Below, piece after piece: positions 25,826 through 35,036 of a DNA stretch of 64,000 nt. Location of the stretch: the NCBI GenBank assembly GCA_943369525.1, contig CALRNL020000001.1, positions 186,001 to 250,000 on the forward strand. Reading direction: 5' to 3'. The stretch comes from BAIKAL-G1 sp943369525 (GTDB lineage Bacteria; Cyanobacteriota; Cyanobacteriia; PCC-6307; Cyanobiaceae). The first letter of the stretch is position 1. Each line of letters opens with the position of its first letter. Under the pieces are notes generated by a model, which made no database searches, was not told the DNA's origin, and saw only the letters and a program-made list of their open reading frames with translations. Position numbers and translations under genes: made by a program.

Positions 25826-26595
25826 GGCAGCAACAGCTGGTGGAGATAGCCAAGGGAGATCTGGCCGCCAGGGCAAGGGGGACCGTGCAGAACAAGGGCT
25901 GGTGCATGGGGATCGCCCAGGTGGCTGACCAGGGCGCCGGCCCCCGCAAAGGCAGTCGCTGGCTGCTCGGCAGTGGCCAGGCTGCGGGTTACCAGGGTGG
26001 CGATGCCCGCCCCTGCTGCGGCCGCCAGGCCCTGGGGCGAATCCTCGATCGCCACAACCTGGCCAGGATCCAGGCCCAGCAGGGCAAGGGCCCGCCGGTA
26101 GCCCTCGGGATCGGGCTTCTTGCGCGCCACATCCTCACCGCAAACCCGAATCGCCAGCTGGGGCAGCCGATCGGGGAGCAACTGCAGCAGCAGGGCCTCC
26201 ACGGCCTCCCGGCCACTGGTGGTGACGATGGCCTGGCCCACGCCCGCGCCAGCGGCCGCCGCCATCAGGCGGGCCACCCCGGGGCGCAACTGCAACTCGC
26301 CGGCCTGCACCAGCTGGCGGTAATGGCCCTGTTTAGCCCGTTGCAGGGCAGCCAGGCGATCGGCAGGGGGCTCAGCACCGTCCACCGCCAAGGCGTAATG
26401 GCGCATGCGTTCCTGGCCGCCACTGATCGCCAGCAGGTTCCTGTAGGTGGCCGGGTCCCAATGCCAGGCGAGCCCCGCCTCGGCAAAGGTGCGGTTGAAG
26501 GCGAGTCGATGGCCCTGGAGCTCCGTCTCGGCCAGGGTGCCATCCACATCCCAGAGCAGGGCAGCAGGCAAACGATCGGAGCCGGATCCGGGCAT
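25822..26595 (-). CDS. cbbY: HAD hydrolase, CbbY-like
   Basis: Haloacid dehalogenase-superfamily phosphatase. 257 residues. Motif I LLWDVDGTLAETE (about residues 13-25) contains the nucleophile and acid/base Asp; the cap follows with FAEAGLAWHWDPATYRNLLA and SGGQERMRHY, a pattern specific to CbbY proteins, then motif II VTTSG, motif III KKPDPEGY and motif IV AIEDSPQG. CbbY in proteobacteria removes xylulose-1,5-bisphosphate, an inhibitor of Rubisco. A general sugar-phosphate or phosphoglycolate phosphatase remains possible. First gene of the operon with ycf20 and glycerate kinase. Confidence 0.8.
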   Translation of the reverse strand: MPGSGSDRLPAALLWDVDGTLAETELQGHRLAFNRTFAEAGLAWHWDPATYRNLLAISGGQERMRHYALAVDGAEPPADRLAALQRAKQGHYRQLVQAGELQLRPGVARLMAAAAGAGVGQAIVTTSGREAVEALLLQLLPDRLPQLAIRVCGEDVARKKPDPEGYRRALALLGLDPGQVVAIEDSPQGLAAAAGAGIATLVTRSLATAEQPATAFAGAGALVSHLGDPHAPALVLHGPPCPGGQISLGYLHQLLLP

Positions 26596-26711
26596 CCAGG
26601 CAGGCTAAAGCCGCACTCAAGCGCCCCCCTAGCCACCAGATGCAACCAGGGGCTGGCGGGACATGCCGGGAACGGCCCAGGCCATGGCCAGCCGGGACAG
26701 GGCCGCGCAGA

Positions 26712-28859
26712 ATGACCTCCTGCCGGATCCCCCCCTTGGCGTCTTTGCCAACCGAGCCCCGTTGGCAGTTGCCGGCGCCGCTTCTGCCCAAGCCGCCGGC
26801 CCTGGCCCAGCCAGAACTGGCCCCCCCGAACCAGCGGCCCAAATTCCAGCGGTCGAAGCGGGAGCGGGCCAAGGGCCAGCGGGCCCAGGAGGCGACCCAG
26901 GCCCCTGGCGTACCCATGGGCCCGATAGACCCCCTGGACCAGGGGGAGCCCAGCCAAGCGGCGGCGAAGCCCCCCACACCTGCCCCGGGCTCTCCCCTGA
27001 TGGAGCCAAACCCCTTTGGCCTGCCCACCCCCCTGCTGGCCCTATTGCAGCGACGGGGCTTTGACACGGCTGAGGCGATCGCGGAGCTGCTTGATCCGCC
27101 CCCGGCCCCGGAGCCGGATGACCATTTCGCCGACCTAGGCAAAGCCGTCGCTCGCCTGCGCCAGGCCTGTAAAGCCGCCGAGGCCGTGGCCATCTGCGGC
27201 GACTACGACGCCGATGGCATGACCAGCACGGCCCTGCTGGTAGGGGTGTTGCAGCGGCTGGGGGCCAGGCCCCAGGCCGCGATCCCCAGCCGCCAGGAGG
27301 ATGGCTACGGCCTCAACGTCGCCATGGTCGAGCGGCTCCATGGCGAGGGCGTCGGCCTGCTGGTCACCGTGGACAACGGCGTGGCTGCCCGGGACGCCCT
27401 GCTGCGGGCCCAGGCCCTAGGCCTCGATGTGATCCTCACGGACCACCACAGCCTTCCTGATGAACTGCCGCCCTTTTTGGCCCTGCTCCATCCGGCCCGT
27501 ACGCCGGAGGGCTCCCCCTACCGGGGCTTGGCCGGGGTGGGCCTGGCCTACGTCCTGGGCCAGGCCCTGGCCCGGGCCCTGGGCGATAAGCAGGGCCTGG
27601 CCAATGCCCGTGATCTCTTCTGCATCGGCACCATTGCCGACATGGCCCCGCTGATGGGGGTGAACCGGCGCTGGCTGATGGATGGACTGCCGGGGCTCAA
27701 GGACAGCGCCCTACCCGGTCTTCAGGCCCTCCAGCAGGTGGCCGGCCTCGATGACTACCCGATCGATGCCAGCAGCGTGGGGTTCCAACTGGCGCCGCGG
27801 ATCAATGCGGTGGGCCGCCTCGGGGATCCCCAGCTAGTGGTTGATTTACTGACCACCACCGACCAGGCCGAGGCCCTGGAGCTGGCCCGGGCCTGTGAGG
27901 GCTACAACCGCCAGCGGCGGGAACTGTGCGAGGCAATCGAAGCGGAGGCCGTGGCCCTCGTGGAGGCCGATGGCGACCAGCAAAGCCCATTCCTGCTGTT
28001 AGCCCAAACCCACTGGCACCACGGCGTGATTGGCATCGTGGCCTCCCGCCTGGTGGAGCGCTTCAGCCGGCCCGTGGCCCTCCTGGCTTCCGAGGGGGAT
28101 GGGCGCCTGCGGGCCTCGGTGCGGGCGCCGGCTGGCTTTGCCGCCGATCAAGCCCTCAAGCATTGCCATGACCTCCTGATTCGCTATGGCGGACACCCAG
28201 CGGCGGGGGGATTCACCGTGTTGGCAGAACGGGTGGCCGAGCTGCATGGGCGCCTCAATGGCCTGGCGGCAGCCTGGCTGGTGCAACGGGGCGAGGGCTC
28301 GATCGTCGAACCGGAAGCCCTGTTGCCGATCGAGCAGATCGATCGGGGCTTCTGGGTCCAGCTCCAGCGGCTAGAGCCATTCGGGATCGCCATGCCGGCG
28401 CCCCTGTTCTGGAGCAACGCCTGTGGGGTCGTTGAGCAGCGGGAACTCCGGGGCGGCCACCTCCAGCTGACCCTCGCCCAGGGCGAGGGTCGCATCCGGG
28501 CAATCGCCTGGCGCTGGCAGGGCCCCAGCCCCCAGCCCGCCGTGGTGGATGTGGCCTTCCGACTTCGCAACAACCGCTGGCAGGGGGAAGAACGGCTGCA
28601 ACTGGAAGTGGTTGCCCTGAGGCCTGCCGGCGGCGGCGAGGTCTGCCTGCAGCGGCGGCAACGGCTGTATTGGTGCCGGCGCCATGGGGATGGGCTATTG
28701 ATCCGCAATGGAGCCGGTGAGGAACTGCTGGCAAGACCAGCGGCCAGCCCTGGCGAGGCCGGCACCCTGGCACCCTGTGCGGATCACCCCCAAGCCAGCC
28801 ACCCCTACCTGCGCAGCTTGGTTCAGGACGCCGCCATGGCCCTGGGCCTGGTGGCCTGA
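26712..28859 (+). CDS. recJ: Single-stranded-DNA-specific exonuclease RecJ
   Basis: 5'-3' single-strand exonuclease in recombination and mismatch repair. 715 residues from ATG 26712. DHH motifs: AICGDYDADGMTSTALLV (about residues 160-177), VTVDNG, ILTDHHSLPDE, and the DHHA1 end RYGGHPAAGGFT (about 490). The N-terminus carries a Pro/Ala-rich stretch of about 80 residues before the usual FGLPTPLLALLQRRGFDTAE block, longer than in most RecJ; a later ATG at 27000 would remove it. The EPRWQLPAP segment matches the normal RecJ start, so I keep 26712. The C-terminal OB-like part is present. Confidence 0.92.
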   Translation: MTSCRIPPLASLPTEPRWQLPAPLLPKPPALAQPELAPPNQRPKFQRSKRERAKGQRAQEATQAPGVPMGPIDPLDQGEPSQAAAKPPTPAPGSPLMEPNPFGLPTPLLALLQRRGFDTAEAIAELLDPPPAPEPDDHFADLGKAVARLRQACKAAEAVAICGDYDADGMTSTALLVGVLQRLGARPQAAIPSRQEDGYGLNVAMVERLHGEGVGLLVTVDNGVAARDALLRAQALGLDVILTDHHSLPDELPPFLALLHPARTPEGSPYRGLAGVGLAYVLGQALARALGDKQGLANARDLFCIGTIADMAPLMGVNRRWLMDGLPGLKDSALPGLQALQQVAGLDDYPIDASSVGFQLAPRINAVGRLGDPQLVVDLLTTTDQAEALELARACEGYNRQRRELCEAIEAEAVALVEADGDQQSPFLLLAQTHWHHGVIGIVASRLVERFSRPVALLASEGDGRLRASVRAPAGFAADQALKHCHDLLIRYGGHPAAGGFTVLAERVAELHGRLNGLAAAWLVQRGEGSIVEPEALLPIEQIDRGFWVQLQRLEPFGIAMPAPLFWSNACGVVEQRELRGGHLQLTLAQGEGRIRAIAWRWQGPSPQPAVVDVAFRLRNNRWQGEERLQLEVVALRPAGGGEVCLQRRQRLYWCRRHGDGLLIRNGAGEELLARPAASPGEAGTLAPCADHPQASHPYLRSLVQDAAMALGLVA

Positions 28860-28883
28860 GGCTCGGATCCCAAAACCTTGGCA

Positions 28884-30143
28884 ATGCGGCAACTCTTTTC
28901 CCTCGTGCTTCTTGGGGTCCTGGTGGGCCTGGCCTGCTGGCCCCTCAACCTGATCGACCACTGGCAGGACCTGCTGCTGCGGCACATGCCAGCCTTCAGC
29001 TCCGCAGGCTGGACGCCCCTGGCCCGCTGCCTGGCCCTGGCGCCCCTGATGGTGATGCCCTTACTGCTGCTGCTGCAGAACGGGCCCTTTTCCCGGGGTA
29101 AGGGATCGGGCATCCCCCAGACCGTGGCATCCGTCGAGGATCCCCAGCGGGCCGCCGAACTGCTGGGCACCACGCCAACGATGCTGCGGCTCTTCCTGTG
29201 GAGCCTGGCCAGCCTCGCCCTCTTCCCCCTCGGACGGGAAGGGCCCGTGGTCCAGGTGGGCGCAGCCGTAGCCCAAGCCCTGCGCAGCCGCTGGCCAAGT
29301 CTGTTCGGTGTCCTCAAACCCCAGGAGGTGTTGGCCGTGGCCGCCGGGGCCGGTCTGGCTGGCGGGTTCAATACACCCCTAATGGGAGTGGTGTTCATCG
29401 CAGAAGAGCTGCTGAGCCGCTTCAGTGCCCCGTTGATATGGCCGGCTCTTCTGGTCTGCGGCGCGGCAGCGGCCATAAGCCGGCTCGGCGGCCAACCCAT
29501 GTTTGCGCTGGGTCTGATCACCAATCAAACCGGCGAAATCGAACAATATCTCTGGGCAATTCCAATCGGAATCCTCGGCGGCCTATTGGGCGGCCTCATG
29601 GGACGTCTCCTGCTCCTGGTGACGGCCTGGGTTGCACCAATTGCCAAAAATCGCCCGATCGTGATCGGCCTTGTGCTGGGCGGGGTACTGAGCAGCCTCG
29701 CCCTGGTCAGCGAGGGCGCCAGCGGTGGCGATGGCGAAGCGCTGATGTCCACCTGGATCCAGAACGAAGCAGCCTGGCCAGGACGGGGGCTTTCCACCCT
29801 GGTGATGCGCCTGATTGGGCCAGTGGTGGCCCTCGGCGCATCGGTGCCAGGCGGCCTAATCGATCCAGCCTTCGCCCTGGGAGCCGTGTTTGGCCACGGC
29901 TTCATGGAACTGGTTGGCGGGCCCGCCGAACTGGGTCTTGCCCTAGGCATGGCCGCCACCCTGGCTGGAATCTCCCAGTTGCCAGTCATGACGATTGCCT
30001 TTGCGATCCGCCTGGCGGGGGATCAGCAGCTGGGAGCGGGGCTCCTAGTGGCTGCGGTGGTGGGGGCAATGGCGGGACGCTTAGTGCTCGATCGCCCGAT
30101 TTACCACGCCCTTGCCGATCTTCAGAGGGCTCCGCGGCGGTAG
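28884..30143 (+). CDS. ClC-family chloride channel/antiporter
   Basis: Membrane anion channel or H+/Cl- antiporter. 419 residues with about ten or more helices. Family selectivity motifs are visible: GKGSGIPQ (about residue 75), GREGPVVQVGAAVAQ (about 117, including the gating Glu), AGLAGGFNTPLMGVVFIAEE (about 155-174) and SVPGGLIDPAFALGAVFGH (about 320-338). The proton-glutamate position cannot be fixed by eye, so channel versus exchanger is open. It begins 25 bp after recJ and its 3' end overlaps psb30 by 22 bp tail to tail. Confidence 0.9.
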   Translation: MRQLFSLVLLGVLVGLACWPLNLIDHWQDLLLRHMPAFSSAGWTPLARCLALAPLMVMPLLLLLQNGPFSRGKGSGIPQTVASVEDPQRAAELLGTTPTMLRLFLWSLASLALFPLGREGPVVQVGAAVAQALRSRWPSLFGVLKPQEVLAVAAGAGLAGGFNTPLMGVVFIAEELLSRFSAPLIWPALLVCGAAAAISRLGGQPMFALGLITNQTGEIEQYLWAIPIGILGGLLGGLMGRLLLLVTAWVAPIAKNRPIVIGLVLGGVLSSLALVSEGASGGDGEALMSTWIQNEAAWPGRGLSTLVMRLIGPVVALGASVPGGLIDPAFALGAVFGHGFMELVGGPAELGLALGMAATLAGISQLPVMTIAFAIRLAGDQQLGAGLLVAAVVGAMAGRLVLDRPIYHALADLQRAPRR

Positions 30144-30229
30144 AAAAGGATAAAGACGACCGCAGGACCGGCCAGGGTGATCAAGGCCAGGGCTGCGAAG
30201 TTAGCGATCAGATGGAAGTCAATTCCCAT
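30122..30229 (-). CDS. psb30: Photosystem II protein Psb30 (Ycf12)
   Basis: 35-residue single-helix subunit of photosystem II, reading MGIDFHLIANFAALALITLA then GPAVVFILFYRRGAL. The IANF/ALALITLAGPAV core and the RRG end are typical of Psb30. It is near the periphery of the PSII reaction centre next to PsbZ and stabilises the complex. It is too short for most ORF finders. Its last 22 bases overlap the end of the ClC gene on the other strand. Confidence 0.9.
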   Translation of the reverse strand: MGIDFHLIANFAALALITLAGPAVVFILFYRRGAL

Positions 30230-31256
30230 GGTGGAGCGGCTCGGGGCCTAGAGGCTGCAAGGCAGTTTAAGCGGCCCGTCGGCCGCCGGGGAGCAGCACC
30301 GAAGCCCTGTGACCGCTTGTTACAGATCGGGCGCCAACTTGAGACCGGAGTCTGGCTAGGTCGTTGTTAGCTGAGCTCCAGGGGCTCCCGCTTGCAACCT
30401 TGGCGCATGGCGATCCACCTGGGATTGGGACCTACGCAGTTGGCCATTAAGTTGGGCGAAAATATGCTGGTAATCAACATCATGCCGGTTGAGCATCAGT
30501 AGCCAGAGGTAGCGATCTAGACCCAAGGGATCACGCCATGCCATGGAGGCCCATTGGCGTCAGAAGAGCCATCGGGTAGCGGCACAGTCCTTGGCGCCAG
30601 ATCAGGATGAAACGTCCGCTGACCAAGCCCCTGCCCTGGGTCCAAGCGCGGGGCTGGCGGCCCTGGTCAAATCCCCCTCATCAAGAAAGGGGCAATCATC
30701 TGCGTTCAGATCGGGGGCCTCAGGGGCAGAACAAACCATGGGAGCGTTCGCCAGCAGAGCAGGCCGGCAGCCTTTGCCATGCCGATTTGGCGGGCAGAAT
30801 CCAGCTTTTGAAGCAACATGGCGGAACCGATCACCGGCTCGGCCCAGGACCGTTCAGCCACTGTCTTCGCACGCCAGCAGCAATCCACCAGTTTTAAGAG
30901 CCACTCCTCAGGCAGCATGGCTGCTACGGCAATCAAGCCCAAAGGAGGCAGCAAGATGGGGCAGTCAAGCAGCTCAGGAACGCCATGGAAACTCCAATAG
31001 GTTTTTGGAACCTAGCTAAACCAAGAGGACTTTCCTCGCCACCCCCTCTAATCGAGATAGGGGCTTGATCCATGGTGACTAGCAAACCAACAAAGGCAAT
31101 GGCATGGCTCCAATTACCTTCAAACCGCCAGTTGATCAGGCAAGGCATGGGAACAATCCTCCTGTGCTACAGCCAATAGTTATTCATGAAGGGACAGGTT
31201 GGATAGAAAGCTGGTTCGGGGAATTTAGACAGTGGCAAATCAATCAAAACGGGCAA
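30230..31256. other. About 1.0 kb without a convincing gene
   Basis: Open frames exist (for example 30356-30544 and 30706-30954 on minus, 30543-31019 on plus) but none has a recognisable family, good start context or normal composition. The 30706-30954 minus frame (MLPPLGLIAVAAMLPEEWLL...) and the next one upstream (30933-31148) look like they could be broken pieces of a former gene in two frames. Base composition is less GC-rich than around it. Promoter elements for psb30 must lie at the left end. Confidence 0.5.
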
Positions 31257-32396
31257 TCAAAGCAGCAAGCCTGCAAGACGATGGAGCTGCTGATCAGGTG
31301 AATCGGGGTCACTAGTAATCGTGTTATCAAAGAAATAATCATGGCAGAGACGACGAAATAACGCGTTCACATCCGTACTAGCCTGGAAGGTGGCCCCACC
31401 AAACAAAGCCATCTCCGCAGCTGTAACACGCACAACACTGTTTTTGGTGATGAAGGGCCGAATCAGTTGATCGGAGAGCAACACGGGCTGAAAACGGAAG
31501 TAATTGGCCTCTCCCACCAGGGCCCGACAAGTGTCATCAGCGAGCCGCGAACTACCGACAAACATCATCTCAAGCAAGGGGTTGCCCAAATTGCCATTCC
31601 ATTGCAGGGCCGAAAGGTGACGGGCCTTGGCATAGTTAATTTCCGGTGGCATCTGCCCCGTGCCGAAGGACGCCACAATCACTGGCTCCTTCGGATCACT
31701 GGCCAGGGCCGGATTGGTGAGGCGCTCGATCACGGCGACCGAGGCGGGATTGTTAGCCGCAAGACCGCCATCGATCAGCGGAATGCCATCGCGCTCGGCG
31801 CAGCTGTGATCGAAGGAAAAGTAACTGCGGGATTGCTGTAATTTGGCGAAGAATAGCTGGGTGTCAGGACCATCCTGGAGCAGGTGGGCTGGAAAACCGC
31901 CGGGATAGGCTGAGGAAGCCCGGCAGGCATCGAAAAGTTTGATCTTGCCATGGGATGGCTCATAGCTACGAAATAATATCGATCGGTTATTCCACGGGTC
32001 ATAGGCTGTAATCGCCAAGGCCGTACTCAGCCCACCCAGTCGGACCTCCTGCACACAGGACTTCAAGGCAAGCTCGAGCTCTACTCCATCAAAAAGGGGG
32101 CCGCAAGCCCCTTTCACAAACAGATCAGCCAGGGACTGGCGGGGGAATATTTTGGCACCAGCATCGAGGAACAGGCTGGCAACCTGCTGGCATGTCATGC
32201 CTGTAGCAAGCGCTGCCGCAATCAAACTTCCCGTGGATGTGCCAATCAACAGATCGAAACACTGCAACACCGACCTGGGCGGCAAACTGAGACTGCGGCA
32301 TTGGGCATCAATCGCAACCTGCAATTCGCAGAGCATCATCGCAGCGAGATAACCGCGATAACCACCGCCATCAAGACTCAGGATTTTGTAGGTCAA
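31257..32396 (-). CDS. Patatin-like phospholipase
   Basis: Patatin-fold acyl hydrolase, likely acting on membrane lipids. 379 residues from a TTG start (a TAA lies two codons upstream, and no ATG precedes the conserved start). The oxyanion loop DGGGYRGY is at residues 9-16, the nucleophile elbow GTSTGS at about 52-57, and the catalytic Asp in LIDGGLAANNPA at about 207-218: the Ser-Asp dyad is complete. It is a soluble protein without a signal peptide. Related patatins also serve as effectors in CBASS defence, but no nucleotidyltransferase gene is nearby. It is divergent from the RTX-like gene at 32.7 kb. Confidence 0.88.
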   Translation of the reverse strand: MTYKILSLDGGGYRGYLAAMMLCELQVAIDAQCRSLSLPPRSVLQCFDLLIGTSTGSLIAAALATGMTCQQVASLFLDAGAKIFPRQSLADLFVKGACGPLFDGVELELALKSCVQEVRLGGLSTALAITAYDPWNNRSILFRSYEPSHGKIKLFDACRASSAYPGGFPAHLLQDGPDTQLFFAKLQQSRSYFSFDHSCAERDGIPLIDGGLAANNPASVAVIERLTNPALASDPKEPVIVASFGTGQMPPEINYAKARHLSALQWNGNLGNPLLEMMFVGSSRLADDTCRALVGEANYFRFQPVLLSDQLIRPFITKNSVVRVTAAEMALFGGATFQASTDVNALFRRLCHDYFFDNTITSDPDSPDQQLHRLAGLLL

Positions 32397-32729
32397 ATCA
32401 AATTAGATGCGAACTCAACAAAGGCTAGATAGATACGGCCCCCTATGTTGAGGCAACACAACAGGAGTTCTGCCCGAAAAATGCTTCACAAGCGGTGCAT
32501 AACAAAAGGGTCGCAAGACACAAAGATAGAACCATGGTGCTATTGCTGCATGGTGACGCAGTTCAGCGGGTCAATCAAAGCAAGGGAGCCAAGCCTGGCG
32601 GGAGATGACTAGCCTGTTAAAAACGCTAGCGATACAATCGAAAGCGATACACGCCAACTCGGAGAGGGTTTAGGCCTAAGAAAAGATGGTCAACGGCTAT
32701 CCCTCGAAAGCATATTCACCGGCGCAGCC
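32397..32729. other. Divergent intergenic region, possible upstream start of the RTX-like gene
   Basis: Lies between the patatin gene and the 768-residue RTX-like gene, and should hold promoters for both. The frame of the RTX-like gene is open back to 32613 (TAG at 32610-32612) and encodes a charged stretch followed by FTGAALGLVVLFLQG, yet has no ATG or GTG there. An ATG at 32686 is one base out of frame. Confidence 0.5.
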
Positions 32730-35036
32730 TTGGGCTTGGTGGTGCTATTTCTACAAGGGGAAACGGCCGAGGCAGCCCAGGCACCAGGACAATGGCCTGG
32801 TGCCTGGGCTGGCTGGCCTGGGGGGATCGAAGCCGAAGGCAGCGGCAAAATGGCGGCAGACTTCCAGCAAAGGGGAACTCGAACCAGGCGGCAAGGCCAA
32901 GACGATGGCGAGCACCGAGAACAAACCGGTGGAACGGAAGCTTCCCTCAATCCCCATGGCTACGCCCACGAAACCATAAAGTTACAAACACTAGGCAAGT
33001 CAGCTGAACTGAAAGTTGGGGACCTTGAATTCAAACAAGGCGCATCTAGTCCATCAGCAGTTGCAGAAGGGTTCAGGGCCAACCCCTACCAGGAAACTGG
33101 TGGCCTGGCCACCAACAAGGATCCGGTTCTAACCCTGAGAATCCTGGCATCAAACCAGGAGGAGGTGACCAGTCGCAGTGTCGAAGGGGCAGCAGATATT
33201 CATTGGTTAGGGGCCCAGGTTGGGCTGGCCGATGGAATCCTTGACCTAAGCCAGTCGACGATTGGCAACCTGGTGATCCAGTCGGATCAAGGCTTCCGAG
33301 GCTTGGCGCTATCCGTGAACAAGGATGCGAATCTCTTCCATGGCTCAACCAATGCAGCCCTATTCCAAGCCCATGTGATCACGGGACCCGAGAGTGGCAC
33401 AACCTGGATTCATGCCAATCAACTCCTAACCCTGGCTGCCCAAAATGCTGGCAGTTTGTGGGTTGGAATCGAGGCAAGCCTGGCCGCCATGGAGCAGAGC
33501 CAGTTAGTGGATCTGGGTGGAGATGACATCATCGATCTGGAGGCAAATCAACAACTGACATTCAGCGATGGCAACCTGGCCCAGCAGCAGAATCTCCGCA
33601 TCGCCATCGACAGCTACGGCATGATCAACAGTTCTTTGGCCATGGGGCCAGGCAACAACTGGATCTCCATCAACAGCACGGTCGGTCCCTGGCAGCTAGG
33701 GCTGGGGAGCTTGATCGACCTCCTGGCCCGTAACCAGGACTGGGGGCTGAGCTTACAAGCCCGGGCCATCGCCATGGACCATAGCCAGCTCGATAGCGGT
33801 GCTGGCAATGACCAGGTGTGGGTAACGGCAACCCTGGATCCAGCAATAGGAAGCCAACTCACGGCATTTGCTGCCAATCCACGGGCCCATATTGAGCTGC
33901 AACAGATCGCGACTAGGGGCTCAAGTCTGAACCTTGGCCAAGGGGACGACCAACTTAGACTAGGCGGTGATGTGCTAGCTAGCACGATTGATTTGGGTAC
34001 TGGCACCAATCAATTGATTTTTGATGCCGGGGCAAGCCATACCACCATCTTGATGGGTGATGGCTCAACTAATCGGATCATCCTGGGTAACAAGGCCAAC
34101 ACAATCAATTTGCATGGGGGAGAACGGCTGAACCTATATGGTGGACAGGCAGAAGATCGGATATCCCTATCGCAAGGGGCGCCAACCGGCCTGATCGACG
34201 GGGCTGGTGGTCTTGATACGATCATCACGACTGGCAGCCCGCAAGGGGGTGGCAGTGTGCTGACACTGGGAGGAGCCGATTGGGGTATGCTGGATGGCCT
34301 CTCAATCCTCAACATCGAGTCGATTCAGTTAGGCCCAGGGAATGACCAGGTCATGGTGTCTGAGGGAGCCTGGTTGACAGGCCAGCTCGCAGGCGGTGCT
34401 GGCCTGGACACCCTCGATTTCAGCGCTAATCAGACGCCAATCACGGTCAGGTTGGCGCCTGGATTAATCAGCGAGCCTGGTCAGGCCAGTATGGGGCCAA
34501 TGACGGGTTTTGAACGGGTGTGGGGAGGAAGGGGAGGGGATCAATTCCTCCTCGGCAATCCGTCGACCAGCGGAACTGGGCTACCAGGCGTGGAGATCAG
34601 GGGCGGGCCAGGAATCGACCAATTTCTTTGGGACCCCATGGAGCCATCCTGGCCCCATGGCATGGATCAGGGCAGTGGACTGCCAAGCCTGGCTGATCTG
34701 CAGATCATGACAAAGGCCGATGGGGGCATTGGTTTGACCGATCAGATTGGCTGGGCATCATCGAATCGGGAGGGTGGCTCCATGGCGTTGGGATCGGTGC
34801 AGTTGTTGACACCCAGCAGCCTGGATGCACTTGGAGATAGCCGACTCTTACCCATCGCCCCGATCGAACAACTGCTGGCGGGCCAAGCAAACTTGGGGAG
34901 CCAAGCGGTGAATCAGCTGGCCATTGGCACCACGGCAACGGGTGCAGAGTTGCTGGCCCTAGGAGCCCGGGGCGGCTATGGGGTGATCGCCCATTTGCCA
35001 GCCATCTTCAACGGATGCTGCGGGTCGATTCCATAA
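32730..35036 (+). CDS. Large secreted RTX-like repeat protein
   Basis: 768 residues from the TTG at 32730. Rich in Gly, Asp, Asn, Leu and Gln. Imperfect calcium-binding RTX-type turns are scattered along it: GGDDIIDLE, GAGNDQVWV, GQGDDQLRLGG, GPGNDQVMV and GGRGGDQFLLG. Between them repeated strands of the kind SQLDSGAGND or SSLNLGQGDD suggest a beta-solenoid. The only Cys pair is at the very end (NGCCGSIP). A hydrophobic segment at the start, with AEAAQA after it, looks like a signal peptide, unusual for a type I substrate. It converges on hlyD with a 29-bp tail overlap. Secretion by the adjacent exporter is inferred. Start uncertain. Confidence 0.75.
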   Translation: MGLVVLFLQGETAEAAQAPGQWPGAWAGWPGGIEAEGSGKMAADFQQRGTRTRRQGQDDGEHREQTGGTEASLNPHGYAHETIKLQTLGKSAELKVGDLEFKQGASSPSAVAEGFRANPYQETGGLATNKDPVLTLRILASNQEEVTSRSVEGAADIHWLGAQVGLADGILDLSQSTIGNLVIQSDQGFRGLALSVNKDANLFHGSTNAALFQAHVITGPESGTTWIHANQLLTLAAQNAGSLWVGIEASLAAMEQSQLVDLGGDDIIDLEANQQLTFSDGNLAQQQNLRIAIDSYGMINSSLAMGPGNNWISINSTVGPWQLGLGSLIDLLARNQDWGLSLQARAIAMDHSQLDSGAGNDQVWVTATLDPAIGSQLTAFAANPRAHIELQQIATRGSSLNLGQGDDQLRLGGDVLASTIDLGTGTNQLIFDAGASHTTILMGDGSTNRIILGNKANTINLHGGERLNLYGGQAEDRISLSQGAPTGLIDGAGGLDTIITTGSPQGGGSVLTLGGADWGMLDGLSILNIESIQLGPGNDQVMVSEGAWLTGQLAGGAGLDTLDFSANQTPITVRLAPGLISEPGQASMGPMTGFERVWGGRGGDQFLLGNPSTSGTGLPGVEIRGGPGIDQFLWDPMEPSWPHGMDQGSGLPSLADLQIMTKADGGIGLTDQIGWASSNREGGSMALGSVQLLTPSSLDALGDSRLLPIAPIEQLLAGQANLGSQAVNQLAIGTTATGAELLALGARGGYGVIAHLPAIFNGCCGSIP

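Noticed and set aside
29198..30370. 390-residue plus-strand frame
   Set aside because: Shadow of the ClC gene in another frame; strongly Arg/Gly/Pro-biased.
31257..32396. Patatin-like protein as a CBASS effector
   Set aside because: No cyclic-oligonucleotide synthase or other defence gene is nearby, so a defence role is not supported.
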